Assembly: GCA_003222375.1 (NCBI GenBank)
Contig: QHVX01000126.1
Span: forward strand, 1 to 5,766
From: Acidobacteriota bacterium
GTDB taxonomy: Bacteria; Acidobacteriota; Thermoanaerobaculia; Gp7-AA8
Reading direction: 5' to 3'
Length of the DNA stretch: 5,766 nt
The translations under genes were made by a program, and so were the position numbers. The notes beneath the pieces are model-generated. The model did no database searches. It saw nothing but the letters and a program-made list of their open reading frames with translations, and was not told where the DNA came from. This document shows, one piece after another, positions 1 to 5,766 of this stretch; the first letter of the stretch is position 1, and every line of letters starts with the position of its first letter.

Positions 1-3000
1 CAGATAGTCAGGGACGGTCATTCCCCGCAGGGCGCGCGCGTACGGGAAGTCGTCGCGCGGAATCGGACGCCCATCCGGATAGCGAAGATAGAAGCGCTCG
101 AAAGACCCGAGGCTGACCGCCTCGCTTCGCGACCCGACGCCGAACATCGTGAGCCCCGCCTGGTTGACGTCGATGACGTCGCCGGCCGCGTCATAGACCC
201 ACAGACCGTCGGTCATGGAGCCGAGGATGGAGTCGAGGCGCGCCGAGCGCTCGGCCATCATCTGCGCCAGCGCTTCGATCTCGCGCTTCGCTTTGACCTG
301 ATCGGTGACGTCCTGAATCAGCACGGTCAGGCTCTGCGTGATTCCGGAGAATCGTCCGCGCACCGGCGAGATGATGCGATTGACGTACATCGGACCGCCG
401 CGAATGAAGGTCTCGTACGCTTCGTCGTATCGCATCTCGCCCGATTCGGCGGTCTGCTTGAGCGTTTGTTCCCAGCCCGGGATCACTTCCGCGACGCGCA
501 GGTCGATCACTCGAGTGTCGGGGGCGATTTTTCCGAATTGCGATGCGAACTCGAGCCATCGCGCGTTGGCGAGCTCGAAGCGAAGCTCGTCGGCGGAGAT
601 GACCGCGATGCCGATCGGCGCGGTTTCGAGGACGGCCTCGAACCGTACGCGGGCATCGACCTCGCGTCGCGCCAGATCCTCGGCGGCCCGATGTCCTTCC
701 TGCGAAATGCGCGTCAATTGATGGATGTGGATTGCGGCGCCGAGCCTCTCGGCGACTGACTGCACGAATTCCAGATCTTCCGCGTCGAAGTTGCGATTGT
801 CATCGTTGCGCGCCACGACGATCGCGCCGACCGCATCGCCGTACGATTCGATCGGACAGGCGATCAAACTCTGCTCGGTCATGGCAGCGATCATTCCCTT
901 TTCGGTGTCGTCGCGGCCAAAATCGATGACGGCGTTGCCCTTCACGTCCGAGAAGAAGAGCGGACGCCCGATCTGGAACACGGTGCCCGGAATTCCTTCG
1001 CCGGGACGGTAGGGCGCGCGGTTGATGTACTCGCTGTAGCGCGCCACGGCCGCATTCCGCGATGCCATGCCGCTCATGCGCAGCTCGCCCGTCGCCGGGG
1101 TGTACATGTAGATCATCGTCGACCCGCCGACCGCTTCCGCAATCCGGCGAGCGGGCTCATTGAGGTTGTCGAGCGAGGACTCGATCGTCACCGCCGCCAG
1201 ACCGATGTTGGCGAGGCATTCCGCGTGACGACGCCGCCGCGTTTCGCGCTCGCGATTGACGCGATCATCGGAGACCTGCTCGGTGACGTCCTGGACGAGG
1301 ACGGTGATGCTCTGGGTCGTGCCCGAGAAACGTCCGCGGACCGCCGAGATAATGCGATTGACATATCGCCGGCGCGTTCCCACCGGAATCTCGAGCTCCT
1401 CATCGAGATGCGTCTCGCCGGTTTCTGCGACGTGCCGGACGACGACGTTGAAACCGGGAATGACCTCGTCAACGCGCAAGCCGAGCAGGCGCGTGTCCGG
1501 CGAAATCTTGCCGAAGTGCGTTGCGAACTCGATGAACCGGGCGTTCGCGAGCTCGAAACGAAGCTCATCGGCGGAAAGCACCGCGATGCCGATCGGCGCC
1601 GTATCGATCACCGCTTCAAATCGAACGCGGGCATCGACCTCGCGTCGCGCAAGCTCATCGGCGGCGCGATGTCCTTCCTGTGACATGCGCGTCAATCGAT
1701 GGATGTGTGCCGCCGCTCCGATGCGCTCCGCCACCGCCTGCGCGAACTCGAGGTCCTCGGCGTCGAACCTCCGCTTCGGATCGGATTGCGAAATCATCAA
1801 GGCGCCGATGCGATCGCCGTACGACTCGATCGGCACGGCGATCAGGCTCCGCTCCGCCATCGCCTTTTTGACCTTTTTTTCTTCCTCGTCCCGCGCGAAA
1901 TCGATGACGTCGTTGCCACGAATGTCGTAGAAGAAGAGCGGCCGGCCAATTTGGAACACTGTTCCGGGAATGCCTTCGCCCGGCCGGTTCGGATGCGTTT
2001 GGAAATACTCGCGGAATCGCTCGACATCCGCGGCGCCTGAGAAACCCGCGAGATTGAGAAGCCCGGTCGCGGCGTGGTAGACGTAGATCTGGACCGCGGC
2101 GTCGAGCGCTTTTGCAATGCGGCGAGCCGGCTCATCGAGATTGTCGAGCGCCGGCTGAAGGGTGAGTGGATCGAGACCGAGGTTGACAAGCGTCTCGGCG
2201 CGATGACGCCGCCACTGTTCGCGATCGGTGGCGTGACGCTCTTCGGTGACCTCACGCGACAGAACGATGGAGCCGACGATCCGCGAATCGCGGTCGCGAA
2301 TCGGCGCCGCCTTCACGTTGACGATCCGATCTTCGTTCGTTCGCTGATCGTGAACGACGTATTCGGCGCCACTCGACTCGCCCTGCAGCGCACGCTCGAT
2401 CACCGAGGTGTCGTGCATCTGCTTGAAGAACGACGCACCTTCGCGCATGGCAGCGGCGTTCATGCGCTCCAGACGGCCATTGGTGTCGTAAATCGCCGCC
2501 GGTTCGGGAATCTGATCGAGAATCGCAGTGGCCTTGGCGATCTCGCGAACCGCTCGATCGTGCAGTAGCGCGTTGCCCAGCGCGAGGGTGGCGTAGCGGC
2601 CGATTTCCGCGAATAGGGAAATCTCGTCTTCTGTCCAATCGCGCTGCTCGACGCACCGATGCAGGCTGAACGACCACGGGTCATCGCCTTGAGGGCGAAG
2701 GATCTGCATGACCGCGGACCGGATCTGCAGACGCTCTAGAAGCTCATGATTCGCGTCCGGATCATCGTCGCGGATGACGATCGGCTTTGACGATTCGAGG
2801 GCGCGCCGGATGATCGTTTTGCTGAGAGAAACCTCGGCATTTCGCTCGATCGGGACCGTAATGCGCGGAGCATTCAGCGCGTACCGCACAACCGCAGTCG
2901 CGGCGCCATCCGTGATCGGGTGCACCAGCATCACGCGATCGGCTGCAAACTGCTCGAGCGTGATGTTCGCGATCCGGCGCAGCGCTTCTTCGAGGTCCAG

Positions 3001-3099
3001 CGTACCAGCGAAGGACTCCAAAATCGTCGAAAGAAAGCGGTACCGCTCCTCGGGACTCCATTGTTGCGGCCGCCTCGGCGGGTAAGCGGAAATGCTCAT
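1..3099 (-). CDS. Multi-domain GAF/PAS sensor protein, probably a signal-transduction kinase or similar (3' end outside window)
   Basis: The minus-strand frame is open from ATG 3099-3097 to the left edge, giving 1033 codons without a stop. An in-frame TAG at 3111-3109 lies just upstream, so this ATG is the natural start, although no clear ribosome binding site precedes it. Domains read from the translation: GAF1 (about residues 20-182, ending in the phytochrome-like RDWTEDEISLF), PAS1 (187-285), GAF2 (300-470), PAS2 (490-606), GAF3 (626-794), PAS3 (816-932), a charged helical linker (933-952), and PAS4 (953 to the edge). PAS1, PAS2 and PAS3 end in the usual (E/D)VT(E/D) motif before a helical linker. 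No signal peptide or membrane segment is visible, so it is probably a cytoplasmic sensor. PAS4 ends in a PDGRPIPRDDFPYARALRG stretch that I know mostly from PAS domains preceding histidine kinases. The output domain is unseen; a diguanylate cyclase or phosphatase is also possible. The ligand is unknown. The family call is firm; the kinase call is inference. Confidence 0.9.
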   Translation of the reverse strand, partial: MSISAYPPRRPQQWSPEERYRFLSTILESFAGTLDLEEALRRIANITLEQFAADRVMLVHPITDGAATAVVRYALNAPRITVPIERNAEVSLSKTIIRRALESSKPIVIRDDDPDANHELLERLQIRSAVMQILRPQGDDPWSFSLHRCVEQRDWTEDEISLFAEIGRYATLALGNALLHDRAVREIAKATAILDQIPEPAAIYDTNGRLERMNAAAMREGASFFKQMHDTSVIERALQGESSGAEYVVHDQRTNEDRIVNVKAAPIRDRDSRIVGSIVLSREVTEERHATDREQWRRHRAETLVNLGLDPLTLQPALDNLDEPARRIAKALDAAVQIYVYHAATGLLNLAGFSGAADVERFREYFQTHPNRPGEGIPGTVFQIGRPLFFYDIRGNDVIDFARDEEEKKVKKAMAERSLIAVPIESYGDRIGALMISQSDPKRRFDAEDLEFAQAVAERIGAAAHIHRLTRMSQEGHRAADELARREVDARVRFEAVIDTAPIGIAVLSADELRFELANARFIEFATHFGKISPDTRLLGLRVDEVIPGFNVVVRHVAETGETHLDEELEIPVGTRRRYVNRIISAVRGRFSGTTQSITVLVQDVTEQVSDDRVNRERETRRRRHAECLANIGLAAVTIESSLDNLNEPARRIAEAVGGSTMIYMYTPATGELRMSGMASRNAAVARYSEYINRAPYRPGEGIPGTVFQIGRPLFFSDVKGNAVIDFGRDDTEKGMIAAMTEQSLIACPIESYGDAVGAIVVARNDDNRNFDAEDLEFVQSVAERLGAAIHIHQLTRISQEGHRAAEDLARREVDARVRFEAVLETAPIGIAVISADELRFELANARWLEFASQFGKIAPDTRVIDLRVAEVIPGWEQTLKQTAESGEMRYDEAYETFIRGGPMYVNRIISPVRGRFSGITQSLTVLIQDVTDQVKAKREIEALAQMMAERSARLDSILGSMTDGLWVYDAAGDVIDVNQAGLTMFGVGSRSEAVSLGSFERFYLRYPDGRPIPRDDFPYARALRGMTVPDYL
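295..1227 (-). repeat. Tandem GAF-PAS module, copy B (GAF3-PAS3 of the sensor)
   Basis: This is the second copy of the module, about residues 625-935 of the sensor, directly following copy A in the direction of translation. RPGEGIPGTVFQIGRPLFF recurs at residues 698-716, an offset of 326 codons (978 nt). The GAF half differs from copy A mainly in the loop after the FDAEDLEF-preceding strand and in the charged segment around residues 725-740. The PAS half differs in the central segment (about 875-902), where ligand-pocket residues would be expected to lie. That pattern would fit two related but not identical sensing units. Confidence 0.9.
1273..2202 (-). repeat. Tandem GAF-PAS module, copy A (GAF2-PAS2 of the sensor)
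   Basis: This is the first copy of a duplicated coding module, about residues 300-609 of the sensor. It aligns with residues 625-935 with one single-codon length difference near residues 353-358. Shared stretches include RPGEGIPGTVFQIGRPLFF (residues 372-390 here) and the segment around SADELRFELANAR in the PAS domain. The similarity also shows at the DNA level: positions 1625-1650 match 647-672 exactly. The copies have diverged throughout, so this is an old or slowly diverging internal duplication, not an assembly artefact. Confidence 0.9.
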
Positions 3100-3150
3100 G
3101 GGCGGGAACTACAAATGATGCTAACAGAATGCGGCACTACAATGCCGGTC
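3100..3150. promoter_or_regulatory. Divergent sensor/mazG intergenic region
   Basis: These 51 bp separate the start codons of the leftward sensor gene and rightward mazG, so signals for at least one of them must lie here or in the neighbouring coding sequence. It contains an ACTACAA direct repeat (3108-3114 and 3136-3142), and each copy runs into an ATG. No clear Shine-Dalgarno sequence is visible for either gene. A TAGCAT hexamer on the minus strand (3123-3118) could be a -10 for the sensor gene, but no convincing -35 accompanies it. Confidence 0.5.
3138..3143 (+). promoter_or_regulatory. Candidate -10 element (TACAAT) of mazG
   Basis: TACAAT matches the bacterial -10 consensus TATAAT at five of six positions and ends 7 nt before ATG 3151. 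If it is used, transcription would begin at or next to the start codon and give a leaderless mRNA, consistent with the lack of a ribosome binding site. No recognisable -35 hexamer lies 16-18 nt upstream (about 3114-3121), which weakens the call. Confidence 0.35.
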
Positions 3151-3933
3151 ATGCCGAAACGCTCCTTTGATGAGTTCGTTGCGCTCATGACAACCCTTCG
3201 CGGCCCGAAGGGATGCCCATGGGATCGCAAGCAGACTTTCGAGAGTTTGAAGCCATTTATCGTCGAGGAAGCTTATGAGGTCGTCGATGCCATTGACCGT
3301 GGCGAGCGTCACGCGCTGGCCGAGGAGCTGGGGGACTTTCTGCTGCAGGTGGTGTTCGTCGCGGAGCTGGCGCGCGAGGAAGGATCCTTCGACATCGACG
3401 ACGTCATCACCACCATCCATGAAAAGCTGGTTAGACGGCACCCGCACGTCTTCGGTGATGTCGAAGCCAAAGATGCCGAGCAGGTTCTCGTCAACTGGGA
3501 GAAACTGAAGAACGAAGAGCGCAAGGCCGAAAACAAGAGCGTTCTGGCCGGCGTACCGCAGTCGCTGCCGGCATTGCTGAAGGCTTCGCGGCTGACCGAG
3601 AAAGCCGCGCGGGTCGGTTTCGATTGGCGGCGCGCCGAAGACGTCTTCGCGAAGATCGACGAGGAAATCGGCGAGCTGCGCGAAGCGATCGATGCCAAGG
3701 ATCCGCGGAAGATTCACGACGAAGTCGGTGATCTTCTCTTCAGCATCGCGAATATCGCACGGAAGCTCGGAGTGAGTGCCGAGGAGGCGCTGCAATCGTC
3801 GAATCGGAAGTTCACCAGCCGCTTCGAGTCGATGGAGCGCGCGGTGCGCACGGAAGGACGCAATCTCGATCAACTCACACTCGAGCAGATGGATTCGTTA
3901 TGGGACGAGGCAAAGGCCGCCGAGCGGGCGTGA
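3151..3933 (+). CDS. mazG: MazG nucleoside triphosphate pyrophosphohydrolase
   Basis: The protein has 260 residues, close to the 263 of E. coli MazG. MazG hydrolyses NTPs and dNTPs to the monophosphate plus pyrophosphate, sanitising abnormal nucleotides, and in E. coli it also affects ppGpp levels. It shows the typical two-repeat layout. The N-terminal domain has GCPWD (21-25), metal-binding EEAYE (39-43) and EELGD (58-62), and RRHPHVFGD (95-103). The C-terminal catalytic domain has VGFDW (155-159), EEIGE (171-175) and DEVGDLLF (190-197). All expected acidic residues are present, so it should be active. I chose ATG 3151 because it places GCPWD as in E. coli. In-frame ATGs at 3115, 3118 and 3142 are alternatives, and none has a good ribosome binding site. 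A longer upstream extension in this frame is only the antisense of the sensor gene. It is followed by overlapping yidD. Confidence 0.96.
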   Translation: MPKRSFDEFVALMTTLRGPKGCPWDRKQTFESLKPFIVEEAYEVVDAIDRGERHALAEELGDFLLQVVFVAELAREEGSFDIDDVITTIHEKLVRRHPHVFGDVEAKDAEQVLVNWEKLKNEERKAENKSVLAGVPQSLPALLKASRLTEKAARVGFDWRRAEDVFAKIDEEIGELREAIDAKDPRKIHDEVGDLLFSIANIARKLGVSAEEALQSSNRKFTSRFESMERAVRTEGRNLDQLTLEQMDSLWDEAKAAERA

Positions 3934-4193
3934 TCGCCGCGGCCGCCGGGGCCCTCCTCCTCGCCGCGCAGCTTTTCGGAGCGCGTCCGGCGATCTTCGC
4001 GATCGACCAGTACCGCGCGCACGTTTCGCCGCATCTCCGCGGCGTCGTGACATGCCGCTTCGTGCCGACGTGCTCGTACTACGGACGGGAATCGATACGA
4101 AAACACGGCCTCGTCATCGGCGGCGCAAAAGCAGTGTGGCGCATCGCCCGATGCGGACCGTGGACGCCCTTCCACACGCCCGACCCGCCCTGA
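3900..4193 (+). CDS. yidD: YidD-type membrane protein insertion efficiency factor
   Basis: This small protein (97 residues from ATG 3900) carries the YidD signature: YRAHVSPHLRG (38-48), CRFVPTCSYYGRESI (52-66), HG (69-70) and RIARCGPW (81-88), with the three characteristic cysteines at 52, 58 and 85. YidD helps YidC and the Sec system insert inner-membrane proteins from the cytoplasmic face. The N terminus is basic (MGRGKGRR) followed by a hydrophobic stretch (11-27) that could anchor it in the membrane. Two starts are plausible. ATG 3900 overlaps mazG by 34 nt. GTG 3930 overlaps the mazG stop in the classic GTGA arrangement and gives 87 residues, nearer the usual YidD length. Neither has a strong ribosome binding site, and translational coupling to mazG is likely. 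YidD often sits in the rpmH-rnpA-yidD-yidC cluster; here it follows mazG. Confidence 0.93.
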   Translation: MGRGKGRRAGVIAAAAGALLLAAQLFGARPAIFAIDQYRAHVSPHLRGVVTCRFVPTCSYYGRESIRKHGLVIGGAKAVWRIARCGPWTPFHTPDPP

Positions 4194-4196
4194 GGA

Positions 4197-4850
4197 CTAT
4201 TCGGGTGGCTCTTCCGCACTCGGGCAAAGTTCGTTGAGCCTACATTCGCGGCATTTGGGTTTGCGCGCGATGCAGATTTGCCGCCCGTGAAAAATGAGAC
4301 GATGCGAAAAAATCGTCCACTCTTTTCGCGGGATCAGCTTCATCAGGTCCTGCTCGATTTTCACGGCGTCGACGTTGGACGTGAGTCCGAGTCGTCCCGC
4401 AACGCGCGTGACGTGCGTGTCGACGACGATGCCGACCGCGGTGTCGAATGCGTTGCCGAGGACGACGTTGGCCGTCTTGCGGCCGACGCCGGGAAGGGCC
4501 GTCAGATCCTCCATCGTGCGCGGCACCTCGCCGCCATGTTTTTCCATGATGGCTTTCGAAGCTGCGATCACCGCTTTCGCCTTGTTGCGAAAGAATCCGG
4601 TCTGCCGGACGTCGCGCTCCATCTCGGGCTGAAGCGCGGCAGCGAAGGCCTGCGGATTCGGATACTTTCGAAAGAGCGATTTGGTGACGATGTTGACGCG
4701 GACGTCCGTCGATTGCGCTGACAACATCGTCGCGATGAGCAGCTCGAAGGGATTCGTGAAATCGAGCGTGCACTTCGCCTTCGGATACATCCGCTTGAGG
4801 CGCGAGACGATGTCCAGCGCACGCTCCTGCTTCTTGGTGGCCACGGGCAT
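4197..4850 (-). CDS. nth: Endonuclease III, DNA glycosylase/AP lyase
   Basis: The protein has 217 residues, similar to E. coli Nth (211). It removes oxidised pyrimidines from DNA and cleaves the abasic site by beta-elimination in base-excision repair. Visible features are the helix-hairpin-helix LPGVGRKTA (119-127) with catalytic lysine 125, catalytic aspartate 144 in VDTHVTRV, the substrate-side LSAQSTD (43-49), and a [4Fe-4S] cluster motif C-X6-C-X2-C-X5-C at Cys193, 200, 203 and 209. The lysine indicates a bifunctional glycosylase/lyase and not a MutY-like adenine glycosylase. The start is ATG 4850-4848, which has no evident ribosome binding site. It converges on yidD with 3 bp between the two stop codons and diverges from hutU with 11 bp between starts, so its promoter must overlap the hutU 5' end. 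Confidence 0.97.
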   Translation of the reverse strand: MPVATKKQERALDIVSRLKRMYPKAKCTLDFTNPFELLIATMLSAQSTDVRVNIVTKSLFRKYPNPQAFAAALQPEMERDVRQTGFFRNKAKAVIAASKAIMEKHGGEVPRTMEDLTALPGVGRKTANVVLGNAFDTAVGIVVDTHVTRVAGRLGLTSNVDAVKIEQDLMKLIPRKEWTIFSHRLIFHGRQICIARKPKCRECRLNELCPSAEEPPE

Positions 4851-4855
4851 AGAAT
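4850..4855 (+). promoter_or_regulatory. Candidate -10 element (TAGAAT) of hutU
   Basis: TAGAAT matches TATAAT at five of six positions and ends 6 nt before the hutU ATG at 4862. Its first base is the outer base of the nth start codon, so the hutU promoter and the nth translation start overlap. The spacing predicts a leaderless hutU transcript, as proposed for mazG. No strong -35 hexamer is visible 17 nt upstream (4827-4832 reads CTGCTT), so the call is tentative. Confidence 0.35.
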
Positions 4856-4861
4856 CAAACC

Positions 4862-5766
4862 ATGACCACGACCGTCTCGGAAGCCCGAATCGTTCGCGCG
4901 CCGCGCGGCAGCGAGATCTCCTGCCAAGGCTGGCAACAGGAAGCGGCGCTGCGGATGCTGATGAACAATCTCGATCCGGAGGTCGCGGAACGGCCCGAGC
5001 AGCTCATCGTCTACGGCGGAATCGGAAAAGCGGCCCGCAACTGGGAGTGCTACGACGCGATCGTTTCGACGCTCAAGCGCTTGAAAAACGACGAAACGCT
5101 GCTGGTGCAATCGGGAAAACCGGTCGGCGTGTTCAAGACACACGAGAACGCGCCGCGGGTGCTCATCGCGAACGCCAATCTCGTCCCGCACTGGGGCACC
5201 TGGGACGAATTCCGCCGCCTCGACGCCCTCGGCCTAACAATGTACGGACAGATGACGGCCGGGTCGTGGATCTACATCGGCACACAGGGAATCCTGCAAG
5301 GCACCTACGAATGTTTGGCCTCGGTCGCCCGCACGCACTTCAACAACTCGCTGCGAGGCAAGCTGGTGGTCACGGCCGGGCTGGGCGGGATGGGTGGGGC
5401 ACAACCGTTGGCGGCGACGATGAACGAGGCAACCGCGCTGATCGCGGAAGTCGATCGCTCTCGTATTCAGCGGCGGTTGGATCAACGCTACCTCGACGTC
5501 GAAGAGAAGTCGCTCGATGGAGCGATCGAGCGCGCGCTGAAGGCCCGCGATGCGGGCGAAGCGATCTCGATCGGCGTGGTGGCGAACGCTGTCGAACTGC
5601 TCGAGAAACTCATCGCACGAGGCATCGTCCCCGACATCCTGACCGATCAGACTTCGGCGCATGACGAGTTGAACGGCTACGTGCCGGCGGGGATGTCGTA
5701 CGACGCGGCGATCGCGATGCGCGAAAGCAGTCCGGAGATGTACATCGAGCTGTCTTACGAGACGAT
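4862..5766 (+). CDS. hutU: Urocanate hydratase (urocanase), N-terminal part; 3' end outside window
   Basis: The frame is open from ATG 4862 to the right edge, giving 301 complete codons of a family usually near 550-560 residues, so a little over half is present. Urocanase (EC 4.2.1.49) converts urocanate to imidazolone propionate in histidine degradation, using tightly bound NAD+ as an electrophile. Family motifs are almost unbroken: IVRAPRG (10-16), RMLMNNLDPEVAERP (31-45), YGGIGKAARNWECYD (51-65), QSGKPVGVFKTH (83-94), NANLVPHW (104-111), YGQMTAGSWIYIGTQGI (128-144), the glycine-rich NAD+-binding GLGGMGGAQPL (173-183), and TDQTSAHDELNGY (261-273). The catalytic C-terminal part lies beyond the window. 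The start fits the alignment with other HutU proteins. No other hut gene is visible; hutH, hutI or hutG may follow. Confidence 0.97.
   Translation, partial: MTTTVSEARIVRAPRGSEISCQGWQQEAALRMLMNNLDPEVAERPEQLIVYGGIGKAARNWECYDAIVSTLKRLKNDETLLVQSGKPVGVFKTHENAPRVLIANANLVPHWGTWDEFRRLDALGLTMYGQMTAGSWIYIGTQGILQGTYECLASVARTHFNNSLRGKLVVTAGLGGMGGAQPLAATMNEATALIAEVDRSRIQRRLDQRYLDVEEKSLDGAIERALKARDAGEAISIGVVANAVELLEKLIARGIVPDILTDQTSAHDELNGYVPAGMSYDAAIAMRESSPEMYIELSYET

Noticed and set aside
1256..2568. Several plus-strand open frames of 110-224 codons inside the sensor gene
   Set aside because: They are arginine- and serine-rich antisense translations of the GAF/PAS coding frame, some duplicated because the underlying DNA is duplicated.
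2554..3042. GAF1 as a bilin-binding photoreceptor domain (bacteriophytochrome or cyanobacteriochrome)
   Set aside because: The domain end resembles phytochrome GAFs, but there is no cysteine before residue 149, and Cys149 lies in the late strand, not at the usual chromophore position. The bacteriophytochrome-type N-terminal Cys is also missing.
2920..3150. An N-terminal extension of mazG back to an ATG at 2920
   Set aside because: The extra residues are antisense to the sensor's GAF1 coding sequence, have no counterpart in MazG proteins, and would push GCPWD far from its usual position.
3121..3873. A 250-codon minus-strand open frame opposite mazG
   Set aside because: It is the antisense shadow of a well-conserved mazG in GC-rich DNA; its translation shows no recognisable domain.
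4183..4206. ACCCG...CGGGT inverted repeat as a terminator between yidD and nth
   Set aside because: The stem is only about 5 bp with a loop of about 14 nt and no following T-run, and it falls within coding sequence.
4681..5664. A 327-codon plus-strand open frame spanning the nth start and hutU
   Set aside because: It is out of frame with hutU, and its arginine-rich translation matches no family, whereas the hutU frame is motif-rich throughout.
1..5766. A novel defence, mobile or biosynthetic system linking all five genes
   Set aside because: MazG here has full housekeeping MazG architecture rather than a phage or toxin-linked form, the genes are in mixed orientations, and no nuclease, transposase, integrase or repeat array accompanies them.

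Overview
The window is GC-rich bacterial chromosomal DNA carrying five protein-coding genes and almost no spacer. I cannot name the organism. The bacterial Nth, MazG, YidD and HutU families, the high GC content, the lack of clear Shine-Dalgarno sequences and a very large GAF/PAS sensor suggest a soil- or sediment-type lineage such as Acidobacteriota, Eremiobacterota or a relative. That placement is a guess. I see no mobile element, RNA gene, CRISPR array or sign of transfer.

Layout: (1) Positions 1-3099, minus strand, encode the first 1033 residues of a multi-domain sensor, GAF-PAS-[GAF-PAS]-[GAF-PAS]-PAS. It is open to the window's left edge, so the output domain is not visible. The bracketed modules are a diverged tandem duplication with an offset of 978 nt. 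(2) A 51-bp divergent spacer. (3) mazG (3151-3933, plus), a nucleoside triphosphate pyrophosphohydrolase. (4) yidD (3900-4193, plus, alternative GTG start at 3930), overlapping the end of mazG and probably co-transcribed with it. (5) nth (4197-4850, minus), endonuclease III, convergent with yidD across 3 bp. (6) hutU (4862 to the right edge, plus), the first 301 residues of urocanase, divergent from nth across 11 bp.

Most of this is housekeeping: nucleotide-pool sanitation (MazG), base-excision repair (Nth), membrane-protein insertion (YidD) and histidine catabolism (HutU). No single pathway links them. MazG and Nth both limit damage from abnormal nucleotides, but they are not in one operon. 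The two most notable observations are the duplicated GAF-PAS module, and TANNNT -10-like hexamers only 6-7 nt before the mazG and hutU start codons, which suggests leaderless transcripts. I found no convincing evidence of a novel multi-gene system.
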